Shown one piece after another: positions 32,079 through 46,000 of a stretch of DNA of 64,000 nt. The DNA is from Turritopsis dohrnii (taxonomy: Eukaryota > Cnidaria > Hydrozoa > Anthoathecata > Oceaniidae), in NCBI GenBank assembly GCA_027922465.2, contig BQMF02000265.1:186001-250000 (forward strand). Direction: 5' to 3'. Both the position numbers and the translations under genes were made by a program. The notes beneath the pieces were generated by a model. The model saw only the letters and a program-made list of their open reading frames with translations. It made no database searches and had not been told where the DNA came from. How positions within the stretch are numbered: position 1 is the stretch's first letter; each line of letters begins with the position of its first letter.

Positions 32079-32687
32079 TACACAGTGCTGTAAATATTTT
32101 TTTTACACTAGCAGGTCATTGTGATCATTGAAAGTCAAAGTCTGATGGTCATATGGCTATATTGCCGGTCAAGTCAAACTTGAAAAATATAAAATTTCAT
32201 TTCATTTCTTTAAAAGAAGACTTGGGAAAGTATGTATAAGTTTTACAGCAGACAAAAGGTGTATATTCAAGGACACTCAGTTTTTATAAAAAATCCATAG
32301 GGATCTATACCTGCAGTTAATGTTTATTTAATTCTGAATTTTCTTTAAACAAACACATTATTAATTGTTTAATCCACAAAAGTCGAAAGCAATTAATCGA
32401 CTTGTCTATGTTGTTCGTTTTTAATTTTTTTCCTCGCTATCAATCAACCATCGTGTTTTACAAAATCTGATGGTCCTTTGATTTCAATGAAATTAATTTT
32501 GGTCAAGTTCAGGCATTAGAAAAAATACATGATCAAGCGCCTTAAATCCCCCGGTCAAGGTGGTGTTGGTTATAAAATATTATATATGCAATTCCAATCG
32601 CTATCTATCAAATAGTTATGTTATCATGGAATTCATCTATTTGTTATAATGTTTCTTGTTGTTTCTTGTTAGGGAAGTGATAAAAAA

Positions 32688-34909
32688 ATGGATAAACAAA
32701 GTAGAAATCTTCCTAAGCAAGAATGGAAAGTGTATCACCAAGCTGTTGATCTATTTGATGCATATTGTCCTCCACCAGCTGCTCACACTAATATGACCCA
32801 TGTGGAACCACCACAAAGTGTATCAAACTGGAAGCAATGTATTTTCAAAAATAAACTTAGATATCATACAAAATTTAAAAGACTTAAGAATCGCAAGATA
32901 TTCATATACCTAATTGGTCCATTTCCAAATTATTTAAATCCTTCTGGTGAGGTATGGGAAAAGCTAAGCCGAAATATTCGAGATTTCATTGAAAAATTCT
33001 TTCCTGGATTTACTGCTGAATTTTCTCCGATGATAATTGACCACAGACATATCAAATGTAGGACGAGAATTCATCCAAAATCAAAGCAAACCCAATTATT
33101 TTTACCAGGTATACATTGTAAAATCTTTTTCATAAGTTATAAACTTTTATTATGTATTATTATCTTCATTTTCTATTGTGAGTTTAATTGAAAGGTTGCT
33201 TGTCCTCAAATCGAGAAAATCATCTATGAAAAAAAAATTCTTATAATACTATTATAATTTTATTAAAATCTGTCATAAAATTTGACAAAACTTTGGCTAC
33301 TAACATCATTTTGATGTTTTTGAAAATTATTGATTTGTACACACATCTATGCATTGGCTCACATGGTTGTTATGTTAGAGAGTTTATATTTCCTAAATGC
33401 TAATTTAACATTTTGTTTACTTTTTCTCTTGTAGACATAAACTCATTTCTTATGAGGAAAAGACCAGCAGATGTGTATTGTGTTTGTGGCTTTAGTTGGT
33501 TTGATTTCTATCCATCAGAAGATTTAAACCACATCTTAGGAGAAGGTTCATTTCATAATGGCACAGTTGCTTTCAGTTTTGGACACTATTCAATCTTTAA
33601 GGAGATGGAAGCAAGACAGAAAGAATGGGAGAACGATTTTGTCATAGAGCCTTCTATTGAAATAAATGACAGTTTGGGAAAATCGAGTAACATGTCTACG
33701 TCAGGATCATATATCTATGTTACTCATAGTGAAAAAGAAGAGGCACAAAAACGTATCCAAAATCATGAACATAGTTGCCTTTCATCTCCGAAAACTGAAA
33801 AATGCACAAAGATTTTATCAAGATCATACTCTGATCGTCCAACAATGACAAAAGCTAAAGTTTTGACAAAGAAATTTCATTCTCTTGTTCACAGAAGTTC
33901 AAATAATGATTCATGCTCTCTGCATTCTAACATGTCACCTAGTAGCTGTGGTGATAACAACATTGATTACCTCACTGATACTGAATCAATGCTAAGTATG
34001 ACGAGTGTGGACTTGGATGATGTTAATAGTGTTGACTTGTGCCATTCTTTGGTTAATAATATTGAAGAGCCTGATTGGGATACCTGTGATGACGTTGAGG
34101 AAAGTTATCAAATATCGAATTGGAATTCCCTTAACCATGTTGTAACAAGTGAAGATTTGTTGCATGATGAGCTTACAAGCTCTGCAGTACCGCCAGGAAT
34201 AGAATTTGATTTAAACTGTACGGTATTGAGAAGAATCTATCGGGTAAGTTTACCTACAGTAGTTGGTAACAAACAGTACAGTATTTTCTATTCAAGATAG
34301 TTAAGCATTTGGATTAGTCTGGTTTCTGTCTCTTTCTTTACCTAAAATCCTCTTTCCCTGCTTGTCTTAAGAAATCAGCCTTTTCAGACATTCAGGGTCA
34401 ATATTTAAAAGGCAAATCCTTGAAACAATTTCTGTGATCATCAACTATTGAGTCCATTTAGAACTATCTCATCTCTATGATATTTAGAACAACAAATGCT
34501 GGTTGATCTATTTATCAGAACCAATGTTGATTGGTTCACAAATAAAAAAAAAGGTCAAATCGTTTTTCCCCAATAGATGACAGATATCTATCTTTTTTGT
34601 TTGCAGGTTATTTCACACGAGATCTGTCACGTGATGGGGATGATGCATTGTCAGTATTTCAACTGTACACTAAACGCGAGTGTTTCAATTCTACAAGTAG
34701 ATAAACAGTCACTGTTCTTGTGTCCGGTTTGTTTGAGGAAACTGCAGTTAGCACTGAAATTCCGTGTACTGGAACGCTATAAAGGCTTGGACCAGTTTCT
34801 GACAAGGCATATGGATGAACGATTTATCAGTACACCAAAGAACTCCGAGGAATGCCTACTGGAAAAAGATTTGGCGTTTGCAAGAAAAGCTATTGATTTC
34901 ATGACTTAG
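32688..34909 (+). CDS. AMZ1: Archaemetzincin-type zinc metalloprotease
   Basis: Exons 32688-33108, 33435-34243 and 34607-34909 join in phase to 510 aa. Archaemetzincins are zinc aminopeptidase-like enzymes of cytosol and nucleus. The metal site is HEICHVMGMMH (residues 414-424) with catalytic E415, followed by the family's own cysteine pattern C425-x4-C430-x18-C449-x2-C452 and LRKLQLALKFRVLERYKGL. Earlier, ADVYCVCGFSWFDFYP and GTVAFSFGHYS match the core of human AMZ1/AMZ2. Oddities: the methionine two residues after C430 is a leucine here, and about 190 serine/aspartate-rich residues separate the FSFGHYS strand from the zinc helix. The first ATG was chosen; the frame is open 15 bases further up to an acceptor, so an upstream exon is possible. 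AMZ1 versus AMZ2 orthology is uncertain. Confidence 0.88.
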
Positions 34910-36071
34910 TGATAATTGTTACCTTGAAATTCGAACATATTGACAGGCATGAAACAAATGGTTTTGAAGTGGTGCTGGTCACTCAAGTCTTACGCAAAGG
35001 ATAGACTTTTTCATAAATTACATCACTGAAAATATCGCCTCGTTTCTAAGTTTATGGATTATTACGTGTTTAACCTTAACAAAAGAATTTCGTGAAAAAA
35101 ATTTTCTCTGAGGTGTCGTTTCTCTTTGTATACAGCGCAAACGTCATTAATATTCAGTTTGACAACGAAACGTTGTTTGTTCTTTATGAAAAGGTTTATT
35201 ATCACAATTGTTTGTTTAAACGCCCTTTCTTTCTTTCAACACATCTGGAAGTTTATGGACTTTATTCATATAAAAGTATATTATTTTGTTTATAGTATTT
35301 ATACCTGAACTAATAAGTCGTTCAAACAAGGCCGATTGAAGGAGTGTCGAAACATAATTTACGTTTTACCTCTTTCATTATTTTCTTTGAAGTTCGACTG
35401 TTAAATTAAAATAGGGCGGATGATTGGGACTGGTGTTCAATTGCCCACCATTGATTGTTTTCCGTTTAAACTAAAATGTCTTACCATCTGCAATTGTCTT
35501 AAATTTGAATATTTTTTTGCGAACAGGAGTTCCTCAGAATTCTTTCCTAAATTCTTCGATTTCTTCATTCAACTTTTTTTTTTAAAGAAAGATTGTATAT
35601 TGTTTATTTTTTATTAAAATAGGATATTTAACCATGTCAATGATGTGAAATCTTGCTGTTTTTAAGAAAAAAAAGAAAAAACAAATCCACATGTTCAGTT
35701 TTGGTTTGCTATTTCTCATTCGTAAACATCCAAGCCTGCATCAAATTCTGACCGAATTGCTATTTGAGCACCTTGTAAATGCTTATTATTCAACTTTCGT
35801 CCGGTTTCTAAAGAGGGGTTTCGGTGTCGCAACTCGTTAATTATTCATGACCGCGCTGACTTTTGATGTTCAATTTAAATTTAAAGCCTTAAAACACCAG
35901 CTAAAAAGAATATTTTTTCAAAACTTTACGTGTAAACCCCCCACGTATTATTGTTAAACCATAATATAACTCACTTAAGGCATTGTACTGTAGCGTATTT
36001 GCCGTCTTTATTGCGGGCGTAAATGAGAATTCAGCGAGCATGAATAACGTATTAATAATCTTGTGTCATCA
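34910..36071. other. No gene seen
   Basis: Includes the 3' untranslated region of the archaemetzincin gene and AT-rich intergenic DNA with small ORFs (35092-35617) lacking any recognisable content. No clear AATAAA was found close to the stop codon. Confidence 0.3.
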
Positions 36072-36228
36072 GATGGAACAACGCAAGGGGATCCTATCGC
36101 GATGCGCTCTTACGGTGGTCTTTATGCTGTCATTTCTCAATGAGAAAAACAATGCGAACAAAATGAAGCTGGAGGAAGTAGAAATGTAAAACAAGCTGCG
36201 TACGCAGGGGAGGTGTAGGGCTTTTACG
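36072..36228 (+). pseudogene. Reverse-transcriptase fragment
   Basis: One frame reads SDGTTQGDPIAMRSYGGLYA and, after a stop, NVKQAAYAGE. The first matches the RT motif around TTQGDP seen in both retrotransposon copies further left, and the second aligns with the region of the catalytic YADD, where the aspartates are lost. It is a short, dead piece of a related element. Up to about 36680 nothing else is seen. Confidence 0.6.
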
Positions 36229-36687
36229 ATCCCTCAAACCTTGGTGGGATAGTATCGTTTCAACTGGTCAAACTTTGATAGGATAGTTTGGTTTCAACAG
36301 GCCCACTATCCGGATGGCTAACTCCCCCTCTACTTGGCTACACCTCTGGCTTTAATAATCAATGATTGGCGACAAATAGAAAACGAAATATCGCCAATGC
36401 CCGCAAAAACATCATTATTGTAATCTCTCTTTACTTAATTACTTAGTCATGATGCAATTGATACCTTCGATAGTGGTTAAGGATAGTCTCTAACCTATTT
36501 GCTCAAAAATACCAATTTTTTTTAGCGTTTCCTATGTAATTTTTATCATAGATGAAGTTTCTGGAGTCAAAGTAAATTTAGAAACACTTTATCCAAAAAA
36601 CACGTTTTTGTGTTCTACTCAACATTTTTTAAATAAATATCTTCTGTTCAAAACATGTGATCTTTTTCGAAGATTCAATAAACGTTG

Positions 36688-37118
36688 TGTTCCAACCAAT
36701 GTTGGGCAAACGTGCAATGTTGGGCAGAAATGCGCGACGTGCAATGTTGGACTGAAATGAACAATGTTCTCCCGGTGTTTTGGAAAAAGTGAGAGCAACA
36801 GACTGTTTTGTTTTTCCTGCAGACAGATAAAGCTGGACACATTTTTGTTATTCCGAAATTGGGATTCTGTAAAGCTAAATATTGTTATAACTTATTTAAC
36901 ATCTTTGTGATAAGAATTAGATTCTTAAGGCTCACGTAAACACGTGTTAGCATATAGATCGAAGAGCACATGGAACAAGATTTCCCATCTCGCTTCGCCT
37001 CGCTTACTCTTTGCAAAACCGGGAGTGCAAAGTTGGACAGAAACGCGCAATGTTAGGCGAGGCTATAGTTTTCTGATTTATGGAGAACATTGCACGTATC
37101 ACAACATTGTGTGGGACA
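36688..37118. mobile_element. 431-bp MITE with repeated CGTGCAATGTTG motif
   Basis: The ends TGTTCCAACCAATGTTG and TGTCCCACACAATGTTG (inward) continue into ACGTGCAATGTT in both arms. GTTG flanks both sides as a probable 4-bp target duplication. Further copies of GCAATGTTGG occur inside each arm. No coding sequence. The superfamily is not assigned. Confidence 0.65.
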
Positions 37119-37400
37119 GTTGCTAATCTTTATTCGTTTTTTTCTTTCAATCACGCGTTATTCGATAATTTCTATTCAGATATTATGTAAACACGTTTGA
37201 TCTTTGAAAAAACTTAAATCGTCGATATCTCGACAATGTTTTTTTTCGATGTTGTCCTGACTTTGCCGAGCTCCAAGTCCCCTAAACATCAATCGATGTC
37301 GATGGAATGACGTTTATTCGAGCCAATGGAATCTTAGGAAATTTATAGAGAGATAGATAAATAGAGAATTTATTTAGCGTTTAGAAAATGTATACTCTTA

Positions 37401-38676
37401 GGGGCTGTTTATATGGAGAATTTTCATCCCGGGATGAAATTTCCCACGTGTATCCGGGCTGTAGTTCCATCCCATCGTTTAATTGAAACACTTGAAATCA
37501 AAAAGTTGCGTTTACATGGAAGAAATTTCACATCCAGGCTGACCTCAGCCCGGACTGGAAATCCCATCTCGGCAAAGCTCTGCCTGAAAAAATTTACACT
37601 TTACTGCTTTGTTTGAGCAAAAAAGTAAATCAAAAATCAAAAATACAATAAGGATTATAACGTTGACAAGTACAAACAGAAGGAAAGCCATATGGCTGGT
37701 ATCTGTTCGAATGACATAAAATATTTTAGATCACCTAAGTTTTCATCTGATGAAGAAAATGCAACTCAAGAATACATACCGTATTTCCTCTTTTTAGCGC
37801 CCCCCTCTTTTAAGCGCCCCCCTCTAATAAGCGCCCCTGTTAATCCAAAAATAATTTTATAAGCGCCCCCCTCTAATAAGCGCCCGGGCGCTTATTAGAG
37901 TTACAATGTTAGAGTCAAAATCCTAGATAAGCGCCCGGGCGCTTATTAGAAACTAGCCAAAACAGTCAGCCAACTGCTTGTAGATCTTTTCAACGAGACA
38001 TGGAAGATGATCCAAACATTCTAATAGACTCCGATTAAGAAGAAGATGACGACATAGATATAGAGTTGGAAAACATTACATGAACCATACCTGATATTTC
38101 TTCTGTTTTCTGTACATAGTTTTTATAGAAAATAATAAAAGTGGAAATAAGTATTTATTTTTAACACCTCTCACAATTTTTTGTAGGGGTTTTTTGAAAT
38201 AATTTTATAAGCGCCCCCCTCTTTTAAGCGCCGACCTCCAATAAGCGCCCTCCTAATTTTCGAAAAAATTTTATAAGCGCCCGGGCGCTTAATAGAGGAA
38301 ATACGGTAAATTTGGAAACGATCTTATATAAAAAAGTATGCACTACATGCATTGTTGAGAAATTCGTCTGTTAACTTCTTTCCATTGTAAAAGAACGTCC
38401 CGGTAATTTCTATCTCAATAGAAACAACAAAGAAAATCTAAGTTCTAGTAAAACTTCTATAAAAACCGAGAATGTTAATTTTAAATTTTACGAGCCGGTA
38501 CATTTTTGGTGGACACACTGTAGTGCTCTGGAAAAATTAAAGAAATTCGTCATAATTTTTTGACTGTTATTTCATAACACCGGGCTGAACGTATCCATAT
38601 AAATGCTCTTATATTCCAGGCCGGTACCGAAATGAAATTTCAATCCGGGATGAAAATTCTCCATATAAACAACCCC
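37401..38676. mobile_element. PIF/Harbinger-type MITE, split by another MITE
   Basis: The inverted ends are GGGGCTGTTTATATGGAGAA on the left and GGGGTTGTTTATATGGAGAA inward on the right, continuing TTTTCATCCCGG. TTA flanks both sides. The 3-bp TTA duplication and GGG start are hallmarks of PIF/Harbinger insertion. About 750 bp remain after removing the inner element at 37779-38306. Non-coding; the small ORF at 37413 lies in the terminal repeat. Confidence 0.85.
37779..38306 (+). mobile_element. GCGCCC-rich pogo/Tigger-derived MITE
   Basis: The ends CCGTATTTCCTCTTTTTAGC and CCGTATTTCCTCTATTAAGC (inward) are flanked by TA. Multiple copies of AATAAGCGCCC and its complement lie near both ends. 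The centre keeps a short plus-strand frame reading EEDDDIDIELEN, like the acidic C-terminal tail of pogo/Tigger transposases, suggesting an internal-deletion derivative. A decayed relative in the opposite orientation lies at 55690-56010. Confidence 0.8.
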
Positions 38677-40033
38677 TTATAGGGAAAAAAATAAAAGTAT
38701 CTGAGATATTTCATTAAAACTGAACATGTGTTTAGAGGTTAGAAATTATTCTTAATTCTAGGAACTAAACTTCAATGGCCAATCTATGAAAGTGGTCACC
38801 CAACAGAGGCTAAATAAAAAAAAAAGATTCACCATGAAATATTCCATTGACAATAGACAACAGCTAAAACGAAGAATTGGCCTGATGGCAGACCTTCGTA
38901 ATATATAAAATCATATATTTTTTTCTTTTGATGGGAATAAAAACGTTTGAGATTCCATTGCATGGTTAAATGGTCCATAGGACAAATACAAATTATTTGG
39001 AGGTGACTGTTATATAGAGAGTTGGGCCACGAAAACGTTAGCGACCATTTCTTACTGGGTGTTGATTAAAAACTGGAGATGAGCGTCATCAGTGGATCTA
39101 CTGAACCATTACATTCCACAGAAAGATAATTGAAATTTATAAACGTGTTTGAACAGCTGTATATAGAAAAACGAAATAAAATGTAATGATATTTGTTGCA
39201 GAAATGAAAAGCATATTAAGAGGCTGAAAAATAAGATGGAAATAAGATGCTCTGAGCTCAAAAAATACCATGCTTAGAAAATAAAAGAGTGTATTGGCAA
39301 TTAGCCGTTTTTCGTTAAGGCTGAACACACACCACTTGCACTCCTTGAATTTAAAATTCCTCGCTTTTCTTCAAACAATTCACAAACCAGAAACTGATAA
39401 ACCACAGAAGCTGATAATGTGTGTGACTGAATTAAATTTAATATCTGAAGGATGAGAAGAACAAAGATTCCAAATTTCAGTCGTTTATGAATTTATTATA
39501 GAAATATAAGTCTATTTCAAAAAAAATAATAAAAAATTTAAAAACAAGGACACATATATACAAGCAAAAACCTGTGCAGAACAGATTGATCTCAAATATG
39601 TCATTTCGGGCAATACTTTACTATTGTATCGATTGGTCACAGAAAATATGGAGACAACCAACCATTTCTGAAGATAAATGTTCTAAAATTTCCCTATTGT
39701 TAAAACGTTTTTCTTGCAAATCACACCTTATCTCATCTCAAAGTGAGAAGTAAGAGCTAGGAAAATCTAAAGCTTATTGACAGAGAAGCATATCCTTTTT
39801 AGTTACAGAACGAACTAGATGATGAACCGTTCGGCTTGGTCTCAATGCAGCAAATAAGTTTTCAAGATAAAAAATGCAAAACAGATTCTGATATGAGGGA
39901 AATTTGCAGAGCCAGTTTCCATGCTGATCAAACAAAACAAAATTGAAGATTTTTTAATGGATCACAATTGAGTTCAAAAGACTAAGTTTTATATGAATTA
40001 TCTAGGTTGACTTTGGGACTGGTAAACACATTT
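38677..40033. other. Downstream of the reductase gene; no gene seen
   Basis: Sequence beyond the stop codon of the minus-strand reductase. AATAAA read on the minus strand near 39491-39496 is a plausible poly(A) signal, giving a 3' untranslated region of about 540 bases. The rest is AT-rich with no recognisable content. Confidence 0.35.
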
Positions 40034-43000
40034 TTACAGCTTGCTCGTATCACTTTCCAGATCGACTATGACCTTGCCTTTACTTTTTCGAGAATATAAA
40101 TGCTAAAACGGAAAAAAGTAACCAATGAGAAAAATATACATGATACTAAAAAAAAAACCCTTCCAAAAAAACATCAACTTTAGAAATTCAAATGAAGATT
40201 TCAATGAAAAAAGGCCATACTAACTTACATCAATAGCATCATAGACTGATTCCAAACCGCGGAAAGGTTTACCGGCTGAATTGTGAAAATCTGTTAGTAA
40301 TCTCAACTGGCCATTATCAACCATATCGACAAGTTTTTGTAGATGGGATTTGTAATCAGAGCCATGGTTCATTAAAAAGAAACCACCAACGCTGGAGGAC
40401 TTTAACAAAAGCTAGCAGAAAAATGAGGAACTCTCGTATCTCTCTGTTGAAAGAAAGAAAAGAACTCAATCTATTTCTCATTGTGAAGACAACAGAACAC
40501 TCTGTCAAGGTTAAGAAAAGATAAATTGTGAAAAAGATCACCGAATACAAAACGTTGACTTAGGTATACCTTCGTCATCAATGTTGCATTACGATGGCCA
40601 CGATCAATACCAGCTGGCGAAGTATAGCTGTTTATGTATCCAATAACAATCATGCGGCCGTGAACAGCTAACCTAACCATACACGTTAAGAATGAAGAAA
40701 TTTACACGATGAAAATCTATGGAACTTTGAAAATCAAGTTCACATATTCAATCTCCTTGGGGAACTCCCTGATCATATTTGATTCACTGAAATACACGAT
40801 CATTTTAAAATGATAAATGAGAAATGATATTTTTTTAATCCTTTAAAAAATGATTAGAACATTTGTTTACACGATCATTTATGATTACAACATTTTTATA
40901 AAAGTTCTATGGTAAAAGAGTACTTTTCAGTCATGGACTCCGGCGGCAGCAAACGTGGATGTTGCTGTTATGTCCAAATGACGAAAGAGGAAAAATGAAA
41001 GGCAGAAACGAAGACATTGGGTGAAACCTTGACTTCAAAAACGAAACTTAGCAATTTATAACACGCTTGTGACGGAATTTCAAGCAGAAGATCATTATGA
41101 ATATTCAAAGTTGTTAAGAATTTCGCCGGAAAATGTTGAAAAATATGAAGTTTAATAAGTCCATCTATCAAGATAATGCAATAATGCGTGATACTCTTTC
41201 CTCTTTGGTCCTTATGTTTGTAATTTGTGGACGAACTATTCCACAAAAACTCTTCTTCCTGCCAAAAATTATTAAATGGTCATTTGATGCTAACTAAACC
41301 AACGACATGTTTATTTAGTATGCAGATACTATCACTTTGTTTTTCTCCTTCATAAGCTGCAAAAACTCATCGCGTGACTATACTAAAGTGAGTAAAACAA
41401 TAGAACTGACGTAATTCAATAGAGAAATTCCATCATTTCTTAAATGAAAACTCAAACATGTTTGAGTTATCATTTTTAAATGATAGTTCAAAATGACGGG
41501 TACTTTTCGTCATGTTTTGAGCGTTTACATGATCAGTTTTAAGTGATCATTTAAAAAATGTCATTTTAAAATGATCGTGTATTTCAGCCTTTAGAAACTT
41601 AAAGCATACGACAGTGTGTCATCATACAGTTATCTAGTGACAACACACCTGTTAAGACACGTTTCAAACACTTCTCCACCAATTGATTCATATACGACAT
41701 CAATACCTTTCTAAAAATGAGAAATGTGTGAGAATGAGCAGCGAATTTCTTTGTTTAGCCAAAACAGTTGCTAGTTTTTGCAGTACTTGCATTATTCTGC
41801 TAAGAAGTAACTAAGGCCACATTTCGAACAAGTCAGATATTCGGACAAGTCAGATATATTAACAGCATAATATTGAAGTCCCGAAGTTTATTCGAGACAG
41901 CAAAGTCAAAGAACTTGGTTAGCAAATATATATTTCACTATGTGTAAGTTAAACATCCTCCATTCTCAATAAGTTAGTCAGAATCAAATTGGTATCACAG
42001 AACGTGAACATGGGTACAAGAAAATGATTTGTTTTGTAAATAACATGATATTTTAAATCAAGATTATTAATGTAGAATTAGTAATAACGATGAAGAGAAC
42101 CAGGATTGTGGAATGGTGAATAGTAAAAATGGTGAATTTTTCGAGTAAAAAACTTTCTGCTGGAAATGACTTACAGGATAGGACTGTTTAAGAATATCTC
42201 CCAGTTTCTTTTCTTTGTAATTGATCACATGGTCGCAACCAAGGCTCTTAAAATAACAGAATAAAAAAACAACAAATTACTCAATACTCATCATAGTAAC
42301 AAAAAAACAAGAACAATTTTAACGCTTTTTGGAGTTGATTTCACTTTTTTAATGGTAGAAGGCAAATTGAACAACATGACTACAAACTCATTTGTACCTT
42401 CAGAAGGTCTTCTTTCTCTTTACTTGAACATGTTCCAATTACATGGCAGCCTTTTGCTTTCGCGACTTGAACCTGGATGTAAAACACAAAATTAAACAAG
42501 TAACAACACATTATTCTTGAAAAATGTTATATATAGGTAAAATATTCATACCGCTATATGACCGGTGCCACCAGCCGCAGCTGAAAAACAAAACAAAAAC
42601 ATGAACAAGTTCTAAAAGCTTTTTCAAATACAGAAATATTCATGCAGTAGACAATATCATAAAAAAATCTTAATGATATATTCAAGCATGACGAAATAAA
42701 CTTCACCTAAAAGACAATGAGCTATTATATCAAGAACTGAGAGTTGCACGATGCTATGTCAGCAGAGATAGAAGAAATAGCAAAATGGTTTGGGAACAAG
42801 CAACTGCTTAGTATTAAAATATCAACTAAATGAGGTAACAGATGATTGGTTATCAACTAAATGAGGTAACAGATGATTGGTTATCAACTAAATGAGGTAG
42901 CAGATGATTGGTTCTCTCATGGAGATAAACTCGTAGAAAACTAGTGACAGGCTTTCTTCTCAATTATACGTCATTCTAACCTTTAAAAACAATGAATAGT

Positions 43001-46000
43001 TGAATAATACATTGTGTTTCAAAAAATTGGAATTAAAAAAAAATTATCGCAGTTTTTGGAGGAAGTATCCAATTAAATTTTATAAATTCTATATCGATGG
43101 AATCTGTATCTTTTGGTCTTTCTCATGATATATTCTTTGTAGGAAATAGAAAAGTAGAAAAAGAGAAAATTGAAAAAATAAGTTTGGAAAAACTCATTAA
43201 ATTCTTATCGATTCTAATTTTTACAAGCACACTGTATGTATAGAAAAGCATTAAGCATTGATCATTTAAACACTTACCAAGCATAAATAAAAACGAGCAT
43301 ACCTGTTATTAAAACTTTTTCACCAGTAGAAATGCGACCTACCTATTTAGCAAGAAAAAAGGATCAACACAACTCATGTTAAAAAAGAAAGACAAACACC
43401 TAAACATTGATGTGTTGATGTTATCTGTTAAAAGCATTTAACCTTTTCCAAACTGATGGATGCTGTTAAGCCACTGATTAAGAGTGGAACATATTCAGGT
43501 TTCAAGGCAGGAATAGGTAAACAAAAACGCGATGGGATTTTCTAAAAGGAGAGTGAATCATCAAAACAACAATCTTCCATGAAAAATAGGAGAGGATTAG
43601 TAGCTATGAGTCCATACACTCATGATGACTGTCACAACTTATAATTGTTGAAGTTTTATCAGCCATAACTGTAAGTAAAGTTTCCATACTATGTATTGAG
43701 CAAAACTCCCGTTGTATATGTAGGCAACAGGTTGACCAATCATACTCCTTGGTACGTTGCCACCAACATCTTCTATTTGTCCGATACCCTGATGAAATAT
43801 AATATTCCGGTGACCTCAATCCGCTAAATGATGCAAATATACTTCTTAAATAGCGAAAACAGTTCTTGTACCTAATGCTTAGGACTAGAAACCTCTTGAG
43901 TATATAAAAGAGGTAAACATAAAGCTTACTAATGATACCTTATCTAGCAATGATACCTTATCTAGCAATGATACCTTACCTGGAAATGATACCTTATCTA
44001 GCAATGATACCTTATCTAGTGAACGAATACTTTACTTCTAAACTACCACTACAACCACAAGTTACAGTTACAGAAAGAAAGTTATAAATGAAATATTGAC
44101 TGTGATACATGAAAGTCAGAGAAAGACAAATGTTATGAAAGGTGTTACAGCATTCTAATTTTAAGTTCAAATTGTTTTACTTCTAAACCAGCATCAAATG
44201 GAACACCACTGGAACCATAACGGCCTGCAGATACATTGATGTCTGTTGCATTAATACCGGCATATCTAAAAAAAGATTTTGCACAATAATAAGAAAAACC
44301 TTTATTAGTAAACACATCATTGGTTAATTTCTAATGCCTGGAGCAATATTAACGGATTAGTGGATTTGACGGATGGATTGAATGTTGTTAATCCTACCCA
44401 CGCTTTTTAAGGAATATCTTCAGGATATCCTCTTAATGCCGTTGTAATTTATGCAAGCGCAAACTATGTTAAAATCTCAACAGAAATGTCAAGAGTATTC
44501 AACAATCACCATTTTTCTGATTTTTCAGGAATGATTCTAACATCTTTGTTTAAACTGAAACTGATTGTAAAGAATTTTAATGCATTAGTTTTTTTGATGT
44601 CATCATCAGGACAACAAAATACACAGGTAGAACACTCGTTAAAATAGTCTAACCACATTGTTTGAAATTTGATCCACGTTTCTGCTTGGGTTAATCTGAA
44701 ATTTCTTGACAATTGGAAGTTTCCTGGCAAGCAAAAATATCAATCAAATTTCAACCAAGCCTGTGATAACCAAGAATAACATGGTTAAAAAAATAAAGCT
44801 AAGTCTGAACAAATTCATTTTTCTAATATTTCGATTTACAGCGAAATCATCATCAGAGTGTTTAACAAATTTTCGCAGTTCTAGCATTCAAAATAAACTC
44901 AATGCTGTTAGGACACAGTATTGCTTAATGCTTAGTGCTTCTTTGATAAATAAAATGATCCAATTATTACTTTTGTAAATTATCCGTACATTATCACGTA
45001 CCAAGTTGATGTGTGAACAACATACATGATTTTGCTAATTGGATGCTTTTATTCCCTAGATAAAGGATACCCTTAATAATACCTTTAATAATTAATAACA
45101 GTTATCACGTTCTTGTTTCTCTGAAGATGCGGTGTTGTTCAAAAATCGGGATAAAATCGAATTACTTATTTGTCTGGGGATACCATTCCATGATGCAAAT
45201 TATTTCATTTTAGTGACCTTGGTAGACAATTTGGACAGAGCACATATGCGCACAGCACAATTAACAAAACTGTCTAACCATGCAGTATGATATTGCCAGA
45301 GCACATAACTAGAAAAAGGAGTATAAAGACCCATGTTTGTATCTTTTCTGAAAATGGTGATTCCATCAGGACGCAGTTCTAAATCAAGAAAATGAGGAAC
45401 AACATCTTTGAAGTGATCAACAGTGAAACGTAAGCTAGGATCAAATTAATTCAACTTGTCATGTATCATCTACATATCGACCATAGAACTTGATGAATCC
45501 ACCTTTAACAAAATCGTTAATCATTGTTCTTTCCAACACAGTCATTATTGCATTTGCTCATTGCAAAGAAATGCAGTTTTTGTACCGTTGTCCAAAATAA
45601 GTTTCAAAATGACACGTATGTGTCATTAGTGAAAACAAACTGTGGTATAGAACATATCTTCTGAACAGCATCAAAATGAGTCTTTTATTGTGTAGCTATT
45701 AACGGTTAAAGGGTTCAAAAGGTTCGTTAAGAACTTGCCAACAGAATAATGAAATAAACCAGTGGTGTCGATAATTGGTCTTTGGTATACTTAGTATATA
45801 AGTAATAATTGGAACATTTTACTTATCAAAGAAGTGCTTCACATTAAGCAACTGTGCCCTAAATTAAATTGTGGATTAATAGATCAACATGGTTATTTGG
45901 TGAAATTTGGTGAAACTTGGTGCGATTCCCCTTGAAATTAATCCCAAATTTCCCTCAAAGCCATGTCATCACCAGAAATTTAATTGATGTTTGAAATTTC

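Noticed and set aside
37784..38310. Regular GCGCCC repeats considered as a CRISPR-like array
   Set aside because: Repeats are inverted between the two ends, spacers are not uniform, TA-flanked inverted termini mark a MITE, and the genome is eukaryotic.
44706..44978. 90-codon plus-strand ORF
   Set aside because: Antisense to decayed retroelement sequence in reductase intron 1; no similarity seen.
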